64,000 nt of DNA, taken from the NCBI RefSeq assembly GCF_023333585.1, contig NZ_JAIQZN010000005.1, forward strand, positions 82,473-146,472, written 5' to 3'. Numbering within the stretch: position 1 is the stretch's first letter; every line of letters begins with the position of its first letter. The notes below the pieces were generated by a model. The model did no database searches and was not told the origin of the DNA. It worked only from the letters and a program-made list of their open reading frames with translations. Of this stretch, positions 52,797 through 62,059 are shown in pieces. Source of the DNA: Argonema antarcticum A004/B2 (GTDB lineage Bacteria; Cyanobacteriota; Cyanobacteriia; Cyanobacteriales; Aerosakkonemataceae). The translations under genes were made by a program, and so were the position numbers.

Positions 52797-54745
52797 ATCC
52801 ACAACCCTTGCAAATTCGGCTTAGCTGGTCAGATCCAGCCACAGGACAGCGACGAGAACCTATTTTAGCTGTTCCTATTGCCCTGGGACGCGAGTTTGCC
52901 CAAATGCCAGATGAACTCCGGGGACTGCGCGTTTCCCGGATACTGCTCAATAGTGCCGAAGTCTCTCGCTATCATGTCTCGATCGATGAAGATAGCGGCA
53001 CTTTGGTAGTAATTGACCAAAACAGTCAAAACGGCACTTTTATCAACGGTCAGCGTCAGGCGCGGAGTGTGCTGGGGAATGGCGACACCCTCCAAATTGG
53101 GCCCTACCAAATTACGATTTCCTTCCTCGCCAGTTCATCGATATCCACGATCGCTTTTCACCCAGACACAGATTTACCCGACCCCCGTCTGGTGGCGACG
53201 CCAAGTAGCGATAATTTTCCCCCACTGGTGTTTGGGCAATCTCAAGTAGCTTTGCAAGACCTTCACGCAACGGGTTTGCCAGTTGAAGAGGTTGACTATG
53301 CAGCAATTGGTGCTGGTTTAGGTAGCTTTTTTTGGGTCGATTTGCTGAGAATTTGCGGGGTAAAAATCGATCGCATTGCGGCTTTGGGAATGGAAGAAAA
53401 GCCTTATGCGCGTTACAAGCGTCTGTGCATGAATTCTCAGATTCCTTTACACGAAAGGTTGCGATCGAACTCCGATTCCTGTCCCGATAATATTTGGGGT
53501 TGGCCCAGCTATGCTTTGCGGGAAGTGTGGCACGATTTACTCAAAGGGAAAGTCAGCGATGCTTTGGGGTATTTGTGGCAAGTATTTGCTGAGCCAGATT
53601 TTGCCCAAACTTACACGCCTCGTTCTGGAAATGTGTTTGATTCGATCGATCGCGAGTCGAAACGAATTGGTTGGGAGCAAATGTTTCGTCACGGTAGCGT
53701 GCGTGCAATTCGCAAAACATCTGACGGACGCTATGTTCTAGCCTATTCTCGCCGTCGTTCCAGCACAGGTAGTCCCGATCGCGCTTTCTTAATCGCGCCA
53801 TATCTCCAGCTTGCCACAGGCTACCCAGCGATTCAATTTCTGCCCGATTTAAAAGCTTATCGGGAAAAAACAGGCGATTTTGAATCAGTGGTAAATGCCT
53901 ACGAACAGCACGATCGCGTTTATCAACATTTAGAACAACATGGCGGCACGGTATTGATTCGCGGTCGAGGAATTGTCGCTTCGCGAATTGTACAGCGGAT
54001 TTATGAGGCACGCCAGAAGAACAAACAGATATCTTTGTTGCACTTAATGCGATCGGCCAAACCCCAAGGTAACAAATTCGGTTCCTCTCAACGCCAAGTA
54101 GAAAATCACTACGAATTTCAACCATTTAACTGGCCGAAAGCTTGTTGGGGTGGCGAATTGCGAGAAATGCTCGAAAAAGCCGACCCAGAAGGGCGCAAGC
54201 GCTTGCTAGCACATTGGGGCGGTACAACTACAGCCGATCGCCGCGATTGGAAACGCATTGTGCAGCAAGGGGTCAATGAAGGCTGGTATCAAATTACCTT
54301 TGGCGAAGTAGAAAAAGTAGAACGCGACGACACCCAAAATCGTACAGTTACTTACATTCAAGAAAAAGGATTAAAAGGGCAAATTCGACTCGAAGCTGAC
54401 TTTATTATCGATGCCACCGGACTCGACGCCCACGTAACAGCAAGTCCCCTCCTGGGCGACCTTGTAAATCACTACAACCTGCCTCTGCACGACAATGGCA
54501 GACTTGTCGTTGCCAATGATTTTGAAGTAACAGATATGCGAAATCAGCGCGGTCGAATTTATGCCGCTGGAGCCATCACTTTGGGAGGCCCTTATGCAGC
54601 AGTTGATAGTTTTTTAGGATTGCAATATGCCGCACTTTGTGCGGTTGATAGTTTAGCAGCAGTACAAGCACCAAGATTGGAGCGATTAAATGCGTTGAGT
54701 TCTCTATGGCAATGGTTGAAGTGGGCGACGAATAAATCTCCCTAA
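52793..54745 (+). CDS. FHA domain fused to FAD/NAD(P)-binding oxidoreductase-like domain
   Basis: 650 residues from ATG 52793. FHA domain at about 20-115: LRVSRILLNSAEVSRYHVSI then SQNGTFINGQRQARSV. The second part (about 175-650) begins VDYAAIGAGLGSFFWVDLL with a GxGxxG dinucleotide loop, contains RGRGIVASRIVQRIYEAR near 440, LEADFIIDATGLDAHV near 580 and GRIYAAGAITLGGPYAAVDSFLGLQYAAL near 620: the layout of flavin-dependent oxidoreductases related to lysine/ornithine monooxygenase-like and HpnW-like proteins, though its substrate is unknown. A phosphopeptide-binding domain on a flavoprotein is unusual. Confidence 0.8.
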   Translation: MNPQPLQIRLSWSDPATGQRREPILAVPIALGREFAQMPDELRGLRVSRILLNSAEVSRYHVSIDEDSGTLVVIDQNSQNGTFINGQRQARSVLGNGDTLQIGPYQITISFLASSSISTIAFHPDTDLPDPRLVATPSSDNFPPLVFGQSQVALQDLHATGLPVEEVDYAAIGAGLGSFFWVDLLRICGVKIDRIAALGMEEKPYARYKRLCMNSQIPLHERLRSNSDSCPDNIWGWPSYALREVWHDLLKGKVSDALGYLWQVFAEPDFAQTYTPRSGNVFDSIDRESKRIGWEQMFRHGSVRAIRKTSDGRYVLAYSRRRSSTGSPDRAFLIAPYLQLATGYPAIQFLPDLKAYREKTGDFESVVNAYEQHDRVYQHLEQHGGTVLIRGRGIVASRIVQRIYEARQKNKQISLLHLMRSAKPQGNKFGSSQRQVENHYEFQPFNWPKACWGGELREMLEKADPEGRKRLLAHWGGTTTADRRDWKRIVQQGVNEGWYQITFGEVEKVERDDTQNRTVTYIQEKGLKGQIRLEADFIIDATGLDAHVTASPLLGDLVNHYNLPLHDNGRLVVANDFEVTDMRNQRGRIYAAGAITLGGPYAAVDSFLGLQYAALCAVDSLAAVQAPRLERLNALSSLWQWLKWATNKSP

Positions 54746-55373
54746 TTACTCTATATTTTCAAAGTCAACCTCATCCGTACTGGTTGAGGTTGACTGCTAG
54801 CCTTACCGTTTTTTCATAAACAAATTAAGTAATTTTTCTCACTTAAGTTAACCATTAACATTTTTATTAAGTAGGTGGGCGTAAATAAACTGAACACCCA
54901 GAAACCGGGTTTCGCAGGAGTTACCGGGTTTCTTAGGGCGCGGCTGTTTTACGTTTAATTATGCCCACCTATCTTCTTTACTTCAGTATTTTTTCTAATA
55001 GACAAAGGCTGGAGTTTTATAATTGAATGGTTTATCAAGTTCGATTCAATTGCTTAACGCTCCAAGTGGGGCAAGAATAAAAAAAGCAAACTAGGTGCGT
55101 CTATGAGATACTATGGTGTGACTTTTAGCATTGGCTTTTTGAAGCTACGTATTTCGACAATTCAGGCATTTAAAAGTTTCCGCAACAGAAGACTTTTATC
55201 CTAAAAACCGATTCTGACCAAGCGGATTGGTAGATGATGGAGTGCCGTTGCCCTAATTGGGAAAGAGGTTCCGGGGGATAGGCGTAGAGCCATTCCACAT
55301 CGGCAAGGTTGCACAAAAAGCTATGGCATCTGATAGGACTGATTAAGTAGCAGTCAGTTCATGGGGATATCTC
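54746..55373. other. 628-base intergenic region
   Basis: Holds the MITE-like element at 54869-54975. Beyond it I see a 33-codon ORF at 55103-55204 with a poor RBS, which I do not annotate. From 55205 on the DNA is the leader of the frameshifted secreted-protein gene; a GGGGAT precedes its ATG. No RNA motif recognised. Confidence 0.6.
54869..54975. mobile_element. MITE-like element with TIR AAGTAGGTGGGC
   Basis: AAGTAGGTGGGCGTAAATAAAC at the left; the right end reads, reversed, AAGATAGGTGGGCATAATTAAAC, so imperfect 22-base terminal inverted repeats. The interior has GAAACCGGGTTTC and ACCGGGTTTCTT, like the pgsA hairpins. No ORF. AAGTAGGT ends are shared with 47548-47675, suggesting a family. 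Confidence 0.55.
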
Positions 55374-56488
55374 ATGCGTAATTTCTTTCTTTTCTGTTTG
55401 GCTTTGGCTTTAGTTTTGGTAGGGGCAATGGCACTGAGCCATGCGTCCCTTGGCTTTACCGCTTCAGAAAATGCGGGTATTGAGAGGGTAGCCAACATGA
55501 GAACCGTAGAACTGATTAACAGTGATGATGTCGAAGAAGATGGCATCAGTCTGAAAATCTCGTCTTGGCAATCTGATGAACTTATACTATCCATCCCAAA
55601 AAAACATACAGGTACCAATATCTCTCTGGATTTTGAAGTTTATTTGACTAACCATAGGTCAACTAGAGCTTCTGTCACCCTGGGCGATATTCCTACCCCA
55701 GAACTTGTTAACTCGGATGGTAAAAAGCTACAACCACAAGGAGAAGCCGGTAGAAACCAGCAAAGCAAGCCTGAAGAATTCGGAGGATACGATTGTGCAT
55801 TCCTTGAGCCTGATGCACCTAGCGCACGTAATTACTTTGGCTTTGGTCTGAAAACAAAACTGTCTTGGCATAATGACAAGCTGCAACTGGAAATTTCTGA
55901 TAGATTTGGCAACCTGTGGTTTTTTGATGCTTTAAAGCCAGAAACTTACCAGCTTCGATTCAGCTATGACATCCCCGATGGGACAGCCTCATGCTACGAC
56001 CCAAACACGATGCGACTTAGGACAATAGAAGGAATTCAGCCAGGGAGAGGAGTGACTCAATTCATCAAGCTTCGCCTTGTCGAGACTATACCAACTGATA
56101 ATAATGCCATAGAAGTTGATGGTGTTCGCTTCAAAATCGAAATGCCCAAATCTGTGCTGACTATTCCGGCAAATCAGCCCGGTGCTACAACGTCTGTAAA
56201 GCCTCTAGCCCAACATCTTACTCAGTCCAGCCCGGAGAAAGCGCACTCTTTCTTTTAAATGCAACACTTTCTTGGAAGGATAATAAGCTTCAACTGGCAA
56301 TCCCTAATGAATCTAATGGCTTTTGGTATTTTCGCGGACTCAAGAATGGGGCTTATCAGCTTCGGTTCATCTACAAAGGTTATGATTCTGTGTCGATGGA
56401 AACAGAACTAAGACTAGAGCTACCAGGTGATTTATGGAAAGGTTGGATAGCTATGCACCCAGTAGAGATTTACTTAGTTCAGCATTGA
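55374..56488 (+). pseudogene. Secreted repeat-domain protein, frameshifted
   Basis: The first frame (55374-56258, 294 codons) starts with a signal peptide (FLFCLALALVLVGAMALSHA) and holds a domain with LKTKLSWHNDKLQLEISDRF and KPETYQLRFSYD. It then stops at TTCTTTTAA. The next frame, open through 56488, encodes LLNATLSWKDNKLQLAIPNE, GAYQLRFIYKGYDS and MHPVEIYLVQH: a second copy of the same domain. An indel between about 56170 and 56225 therefore splits one two-domain protein. Alternatively it is two overlapping genes, but the second has no start. Function unknown, exported. Confidence 0.7.
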
Positions 56489-57183
56489 ACCAAAGTTGTT
56501 CTAAATTGTGGTTTGTAGGTAAGTTTGAAGTTTTTCAGTGTGTATAGAAGCATTTGCAATATAAGGAGGTTACATCGCCCAGCTTGAATCACCCATCAAT
56601 TGCGATCGCGATTTTTCTTAACTTATTCAGCAAACCCCATTTAGCTTGGTGGGCGCTTATTTTCTGGGAAGTTAACCCAGTTGTGAAACACAAACCTTCG
56701 CTGTCAACTGCCTTAAGATAGAGTTAATTCAGTATTTCCCCAGAGCAATTGTTTTAATTTCATATACTTCTCAGTAAATACACTGGCTTTAGCCTGCTTT
56801 TGAATAGCGGAAAATCTTTTCGTCCCATTGGGTTCGTCCCTTGCTCTACTTGTGACGGAGGAACGCCCAAACGCTAGGAACTTTCAGCTTATTTGCGCGT
56901 CGGTTATTTTTGTGCCATTCCAGCAGCATCATAGCCCAATGCCCTGGTTCTACGCCTCACAGCCGGGGAGGAATTAGGATGCCGATCGACTCGATATCAG
57001 TAGACATACTGGCAATTTAAGGCTTCTTTATCAAAACTTTAAAGTTTTCTCCTTGTTCTTTATCAATACTTGACCTCATCAGCGAAGACTTTCAGGCATT
57101 ATTAATTTAACTCAGCTCAAAGCAAGGTTAAAGCTGAACCAACAAACGGAATGTTTTGCACTGAGAGATTGGGAGAACTTTAA
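56489..57183. other. 695-base intergenic region
   Basis: I find no gene of 50 codons or more that is convincing. A strong-looking RBS (GGAGGAATTAGG) precedes a 13-codon ORF at 56979-57020 (MPIDSISVDILAI). A near-palindrome AAAACTTTAAAGTTTT lies at about 57032-57047. The last part is the leader of the 102-aa gene, with GGGAG 8 bases before its ATG. Confidence 0.5.
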
Positions 57184-57492
57184 ATGCTTGGATTAAAAAA
57201 TTTAGAAAAAGTCTTACCGGCAATTAGACGCTACAAGTGTAAAGAAGCTGAAATGGGCAACAGCTATCTCCTAGAGGATTTGACGATCAGGCGCGTAGCC
57301 AGCCACTTCGGGATTGGCTGTGTTGCTGACCCAGAAGAGGCATCGATGATGTCTAAACTAATGGGATTACCAGTTGTCGCCCATTCTGTTTGGGCTAGAA
57401 GTCTTGATAAGCTGGAAGTGGGAAAAATTTACGAAGGTCATTTGCAAAGTAATCTTCAATACGAATTGCCTCAACTAAAGCTGCAAAATTAA
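57184..57492 (+). CDS. Hypothetical protein, 102 aa
   Basis: Unassigned. A basic helical start (LEKVLPAIRRYKCKEAE) then IRRVASHFGIGCVADPEEA and SKLMGLPVVAHSVWARSL. Helix-rich, soluble, two Cys. Good RBS (GGGAG) and an adjacent membrane-protein gene 27 bases downstream support it as real. Function unknown. Confidence 0.55.
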   Translation: MLGLKNLEKVLPAIRRYKCKEAEMGNSYLLEDLTIRRVASHFGIGCVADPEEASMMSKLMGLPVVAHSVWARSLDKLEVGKIYEGHLQSNLQYELPQLKLQN

Positions 57493-57519
57493 TGCAGCAG
57501 AGGGATTAAAATTTTATTA

Positions 57520-57948
57520 ATGACTCCTACACTTTTTGGTCGTTGGCAAACCCGTTTATTACTGCTTGGCACTGTGGGCGTGCTGATAACTTTGCCCTTT
57601 GGGCTGGGCATTATTGGCCTTGGTGCTGACTTTGTTTATTTTTGGGTTGTGGGATATATCGCCGTCTTTGGTTTGGGCTGGGATATACTTTACGATCATT
57701 TGCAGAAGTTCCGCTGGGATAGAGATTGGCCGGGACTTTTTCAACTATTTGCTGGTATTTGGGAAGCGATATTTTTAATTTTAATTGTCAAAGTTCTATC
57801 ATTGCCTCTGCCGGGAATGCAAAACTTGGATATTGGCTGGTTTGTTCGACACTACAGTTTGGTTTGGCTGGGTGTCTATGTGGTATCCCAAACACTGATG
57901 CGGATTTTATTTCCCCGTTGGCGTTTTCGGGGTGGGCAATGGTTATAG
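57520..57948 (+). CDS. Hypothetical membrane protein, 142 aa
   Basis: Four hydrophobic segments (about 10-30, 35-55, 75-95, 105-125): VGVLITLPFGLGIIGLGADF, YFWVVGYIAVFGLGWDILYD, GIWEAIFLILIVKVLSLPLP, YSLVWLGVYVVSQTLMRILF. Ends RWRFRGGQW. Typical of small cyanobacterial membrane proteins without assigned role. Likely cotranscribed with the upstream 102-aa gene. Confidence 0.6.
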   Translation: MTPTLFGRWQTRLLLLGTVGVLITLPFGLGIIGLGADFVYFWVVGYIAVFGLGWDILYDHLQKFRWDRDWPGLFQLFAGIWEAIFLILIVKVLSLPLPGMQNLDIGWFVRHYSLVWLGVYVVSQTLMRILFPRWRFRGGQWL

Positions 57949-58121
57949 CGATTTTAGATTGAGTATATGGCGATCGCAAATAAAATTCGATCGCAGTTCG
58001 CCGGGATACCGATGAGTGCGTACCTTGGGGGGTAAACTGAGGGCAGGGTTTTTGACTACAGCTTAGATCTGGTGCCAGCAGGCTGGCTGTAACATACCCA
58101 ATCGCCGCCTTTGAGGAAACT

Positions 58122-60329
58122 ATGCACACAGTCATCCTAGTCCTGATTGAAGTTCTGATTGTGATTGGACTTTCCCGGCTTGTAGGTTTGGGATTTCGGT
58201 GGATCAAGCAACCCTTAGTGATCGGCGAAATCGTGGCTGGGATTATGCTGGGGCCATCTTTGCTGGGTTTGGTTGCTCCAGGAATAGCAGCCGCTTTATT
58301 TCCAGCAGAAGCCATTCCCTTTCTGAATGTGCTGTCCCAGGTGGGGCTGATCTTTTTCATGTTTCTGATCGGCCTAGAACTAGACCCAAAATATCTCAAA
58401 GGCAATTTGGATATAGCAATTTTGACTTCCCACGTCAGTATTTTGACGCCGTTTTCTTTGGGAAGCCTGCTAGCCTTGCTGCTTTATCCCCTGCTATCTA
58501 GTAACAGCGTCTCCTTTACCGCCTTTGCCTTGTTTTTGGGCGCGGCGATGTCGATTACGGCTTTTCCGGTACTGGCGAGGATTATTACCGAAAACAACTT
58601 GCAAGGGACGCGCTTGGGAACTTTGGCGCTGACTTGTGCGGCGGTGGATGATGTGACGGCTTGGTGCTTGTTGGCGTTAGCGATCGCAGTTACTCGCACC
58701 AACAGCATGATTGGCGCTATCCCCACCATTATCGAGTCTTTGCTTTACATCGCATTCATGGTAACGGTAGGGCGTTGGTTCTTACAAAGAGTTGCCACCC
58801 ATTACGAACGCACCGGACGCCTCAGCCAATTTCTTCTGGCTTGGATTTATATGGGCGTTGTTGCTTCTGCCCTCATCACCGAAACGATCGGCATTCACCT
58901 AATCTTTGGGGCATTTTTACTGGGAGCGGTAATGCCTAAAAATGCCGGATTGGTGAGAGAAATAGCTGAAAAAACAGAAGACTTTGTACTCATATTTCTA
59001 TTACCAGTCTTTTTTGCATATAGCGGTCTGCGAACAGAAATTGGCTTGCTCAACAGTCCAGAATTGTGGTTACTTTGCTTAGCTGTTTTGGGAGTGGCAA
59101 TTATTGGTAAGTACGCTGGCACTTATGTAGCGGCGAGAGTTTGCGGTATCGATAACCGAGAAGCTTCTGCACTCGGTTGGTTGATGAATACTCGCGGCTT
59201 GACTGAATTAATAGTTTTAAATATTGGGCTAGAACTGAAAGTAATTTCACCTTTGTTGTTCACCATGTTGGTGATTATGGCACTGGTGACAACTTTTATG
59301 ACTTCGCCTTTGTTGGAGTGGACTTATCCGAAAAAGCTGATTCGGTTGGATATGGTAGAGTCAGAACCCGATGTGGAAACTGGTTTAGGTGCTGTTCAAC
59401 CAACTTATCGAATTTTGGTGCCAGTTGCTAATCCCAGTACGCAGAAGGGGTTGCTGCAACTGGCAGTTGCGATCGCAGGCACGAAATTGCAACCCGCTGT
59501 CGTTCATCCCCTCAGCTTGATCGAACTGGAAGAAGACTATTTATTTCAAAGCACCCCAGCTGAGGCAGACAGGTTGATCCAACAGCGTCGCGATCGCTTA
59601 GAAGAACTAATTCAAACGCTGGAACCGCCAGAAACCCGCGAGTTGCTGCATCCCATTGTCCGCATTTCTAATGATGTCGCACGAGAGACGGCACAGATCG
59701 CACAACTCGATCGAGCCGATCTGATTTTGGTAGGATGGCACCGCCCAGCTTTTAGCACAAATCGCTTGGGAGGACGAGTCGGGCAAATTCTCAGTACGTC
59801 ACCCGTAGATGTGGCGGTATTTGTGGATCGAGGACGAGAACGACTGGAAAATTTGTTAGTTCCATATTCTGCCAACATCCATGATGATTTAGCCCTGGAA
59901 ATCGCTTTAAGACTACTTTTCAATCGCGATCGCTGTTGCCTCACTATTCTGCGAGTTGGACAAGAGAATCCGATCAAAATGGATTTCAGTTACGAATTTC
60001 GCGCTGTGATGGAGGGATTGCCAAAGCAGGTAAGCGATCGCATCGATATCCAAGTTGTCGAAGCACCAAATCCAGTCCAAGCTGTCGTAGAAGCGTCGCA
60101 AAACGTCGATATCACCATTGTTGGCACCAGTCGCGCTTGGGGAATTGAACGTCAAACCTTGGGGGGCTACACTGATGTACTCGCAACTGAGTGCCACTCG
60201 TCTCTGCTGATTACCAGGCGCTACAGTCATGTTACCTCTCACCTCGCCTCAGTACTGGGAATAAGAAATAGGGAAGTAACAGAACAACAAAGCAAAATCT
60301 CCCCCGAACAGCAAATTTCTAATCCCTAA
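58122..60329 (+). CDS. Cation:proton antiporter (CPA2) with C-terminal USP domains
   Basis: 735 residues. Thirteen or so membrane helices (1-400): IKQPLVIGEIVAGIMLGPSL near 28, LIFFMFLIGLELDPKYLKGN near 72, TCAAVDDVTAWCLLALAIAV near 172 (the ion-binding Asp pair), and LMNTRGLTELIVLNIGLEL near 355. The soluble part has two UspA-like domains (about 430-570 and 580-710): ILVPVANPSTQKGLLQLAVAI and RADLILVGWHRPAF, NVDITIVGTSRAWGIERQ. K+ or Na+ for H+ exchange with adenine-nucleotide sensing is likely. RBS GAGGAAAC before ATG 58122. Confidence 0.92.
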   Translation: MHTVILVLIEVLIVIGLSRLVGLGFRWIKQPLVIGEIVAGIMLGPSLLGLVAPGIAAALFPAEAIPFLNVLSQVGLIFFMFLIGLELDPKYLKGNLDIAILTSHVSILTPFSLGSLLALLLYPLLSSNSVSFTAFALFLGAAMSITAFPVLARIITENNLQGTRLGTLALTCAAVDDVTAWCLLALAIAVTRTNSMIGAIPTIIESLLYIAFMVTVGRWFLQRVATHYERTGRLSQFLLAWIYMGVVASALITETIGIHLIFGAFLLGAVMPKNAGLVREIAEKTEDFVLIFLLPVFFAYSGLRTEIGLLNSPELWLLCLAVLGVAIIGKYAGTYVAARVCGIDNREASALGWLMNTRGLTELIVLNIGLELKVISPLLFTMLVIMALVTTFMTSPLLEWTYPKKLIRLDMVESEPDVETGLGAVQPTYRILVPVANPSTQKGLLQLAVAIAGTKLQPAVVHPLSLIELEEDYLFQSTPAEADRLIQQRRDRLEELIQTLEPPETRELLHPIVRISNDVARETAQIAQLDRADLILVGWHRPAFSTNRLGGRVGQILSTSPVDVAVFVDRGRERLENLLVPYSANIHDDLALEIALRLLFNRDRCCLTILRVGQENPIKMDFSYEFRAVMEGLPKQVSDRIDIQVVEAPNPVQAVVEASQNVDITIVGTSRAWGIERQTLGGYTDVLATECHSSLLITRRYSHVTSHLASVLGIRNREVTEQQSKISPEQQISNP

Positions 60330-60349
60330 ATCTAAAATCAAAAATCCAG

Positions 60350-60862
60350 ATGAGTCATTTTAACTTCAAATCCTTAGCATTTTATGGAACGGCAATTGGT
60401 TCGGTTGTCATTTTGTTTAAAATTGTCACCGTTTACGGTCAGAACCTGAAAGCACCTTTTCCAATTGACGGTCGTTATCGCATCACTGCCCAAAATTTGC
60501 CCGAATGTCTGCAATCGGATGACTTAATATTAAATATTCAGCAGTCTGGCATTTACTTAAACGGGTCTTTATTGGCTCTCAGCAAAAACGTCGAAATGCC
60601 AAATTCAGCCTCTACATCCGAAACGATTGTTCAGCCAAAACCCTCTCTAGTCGGGCGATGGAAAAATCAACAATTGACCCTATCTGGGTCAGTCAATAAG
60701 TTAAGTTCTTGTAATAACAAGGTCAATCTCTCAATTCAGGCAAATGTAAATCAACAAACCATGAACGGTCAAATGACCTTAAATTCAACGACGCAGCCAG
60801 TCAAATTTACCGCTCAACGAGAGTCTAACGAGCAACAGCAAAAAAAGCAAGCAAGTCATTGA
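60350..60862 (+). CDS. Secreted/periplasmic hypothetical protein, 170 aa
   Basis: An N-terminal hydrophobic helix (FYGTAIGSVVILFKIVTVYG, about residues 11-30) then a beta-rich domain (GRYRITAQNLPECLQSDDLI, LSGSVNKLSSCNNKVNLSIQ) with two Cys that could pair, and a Gln/Lys-rich end. Sits 20 bases after the antiporter stop, so probably cotranscribed with it. No assigned function. Confidence 0.6.
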   Translation: MSHFNFKSLAFYGTAIGSVVILFKIVTVYGQNLKAPFPIDGRYRITAQNLPECLQSDDLILNIQQSGIYLNGSLLALSKNVEMPNSASTSETIVQPKPSLVGRWKNQQLTLSGSVNKLSSCNNKVNLSIQANVNQQTMNGQMTLNSTTQPVKFTAQRESNEQQQKKQASH

Positions 60863-60884
60863 TTAGTTAGTGAGTATGGTCATC

Positions 60885-60947
60885 TTAGGTATGTTGTTGC
60901 GCTTCAGCGCTATCTTAAAGAGCGCTGAAGCGCAACAACATACCTAA
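60885..60947. repeat. Palindromic dispersed repeat, copy D
   Basis: Perfect 27-bp arms, TTAGGTATGTTGTTGCGCTT on the left, matched on the right by AAGCGCAACAACATACCTAA, with a 9-base loop ATCTTAAAG. Two bases from the stop of the photoactivated cyclase gene, between convergent genes, so it may terminate both. Confidence 0.95.
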
Positions 60948-60949
60948 AT

Positions 60950-62044
60950 CTAAAATCTAAAATTTGGTTCGGATTTGCACATTCGTTGCTTTTTGATTTG
61001 GTCTAGATAATTGCTAATATCGCCAGCCATTTGAATATTATTACTTGGCAGATTGGTAATTTTATTATCAATAGAATAAATTTCAATTAGCTCCTCTTTT
61101 CCTTTTACCTGACATTGCCCCAGCTTGACAAAATCCCAAGATACTGCTGTACTGCTTTTCACGGCTACTGATAAAATTAGACAACGCGAAAGATTTCTTG
61201 TTAAAGATTCCAATCTTTGAGCAATATTAACAGCATCTCCTATAATTGTGTAGTCCATTTTCGCATAAGAGCCAATATTACCTTCAATTACCTCGCCTTG
61301 CGCCAGACCAATACCATTGTATAAAACTCGTAAAGGGCTACCCTCTGGGGCATCACTTCGTAATTTTTCAACCTCACTTAATATATCTAGACTTGCTTGG
61401 ATAGCGTCATCAGCTTGTTCGGCTGAAAAATAAGCCATCACGCAATCACCAATAAATTTATTGACCTCTCCTCCTCTCGCTAGAATCGAATTTGTGCAAA
61501 TGGTAAAATACGTATTCAAAATAGCTACGATTTCCTCGCATGGTAGTTTCTCCACCAAGGTAGAGAAAGAGATAATATCGCTAAATAAAATGATTTTTTC
61601 TACTTTACGAGGCGTAACTAGAAGAGGATTAATGCCGCTACTGATTAGGTTGACAATAGTTGACTGAGTGTATTTTTCCAAAATTCTATATGACTCATTT
61701 AAGGTTCGCAGCAAAGATCTTATTGGTTTGATAATTAAATCTGGCTTTTCATCTAGATTGATAGTTTGCATAGACCAATCAGGAAACATTTTTTCTTTAA
61801 TATCATGCTCTGTCTGCAAACATAAAATGTCAGTATGTCTATCATCAACTAATATCTTTTCATACAATTTATCAATACTTTCTTCTTCTCCTTCAAGAAT
61901 TTGAAAAAATATATCTTGCGTACATAAGAGAACGCCAGTGATGTTCTGTTTTTGATTGTTTTTTCGTGAAATCGCACCTATATTTTCGATTTCTTGAATA
62001 GAAAGATGGCGAGAGGATTTACTAATGTATGTCAGTCTTTTCAT
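60950..62044 (-). CDS. BLUF photoactivated adenylate cyclase (OaPAC-like)
   Basis: 364 residues: BLUF blue-light sensor (1-100), a helical linker and a class III adenylate cyclase (about 150-340). By position and wording it matches the Oscillatoria acuminata PAC (366 residues) from MKRLTYIS onward. BLUF key residues: Tyr6, Asn30, Gln48, Trp90, Met92. Cyclase: FSDIISFS (metal Asp156), FIGDCVMAYF (metal Asp200), Lys196 and Thr266, the positions that select adenine. Dimeric; blue light raises cAMP. Downstream of a Ser/Thr kinase gene by 15 bases, probably one transcript. Highly likely an active PAC. Confidence 0.95.
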   Translation of the reverse strand: MKRLTYISKSSRHLSIQEIENIGAISRKNNQKQNITGVLLCTQDIFFQILEGEEESIDKLYEKILVDDRHTDILCLQTEHDIKEKMFPDWSMQTINLDEKPDLIIKPIRSLLRTLNESYRILEKYTQSTIVNLISSGINPLLVTPRKVEKIILFSDIISFSTLVEKLPCEEIVAILNTYFTICTNSILARGGEVNKFIGDCVMAYFSAEQADDAIQASLDILSEVEKLRSDAPEGSPLRVLYNGIGLAQGEVIEGNIGSYAKMDYTIIGDAVNIAQRLESLTRNLSRCLILSVAVKSSTAVSWDFVKLGQCQVKGKEELIEIYSIDNKITNLPSNNIQMAGDISNYLDQIKKQRMCKSEPNFRF

Positions 62045-62059
62045 ATTAAAACTTGACGG

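Noticed and set aside
55103..55204. 33-codon ORF MRYYGVTFSIGFLK
   Set aside because: Poor RBS and no recognisable feature.
56979..57020. 13-codon ORF with a strong GGAGGAATTAGG ribosome site
   Set aside because: Too short to support and no known leader-peptide context; mentioned only under the intergenic region.
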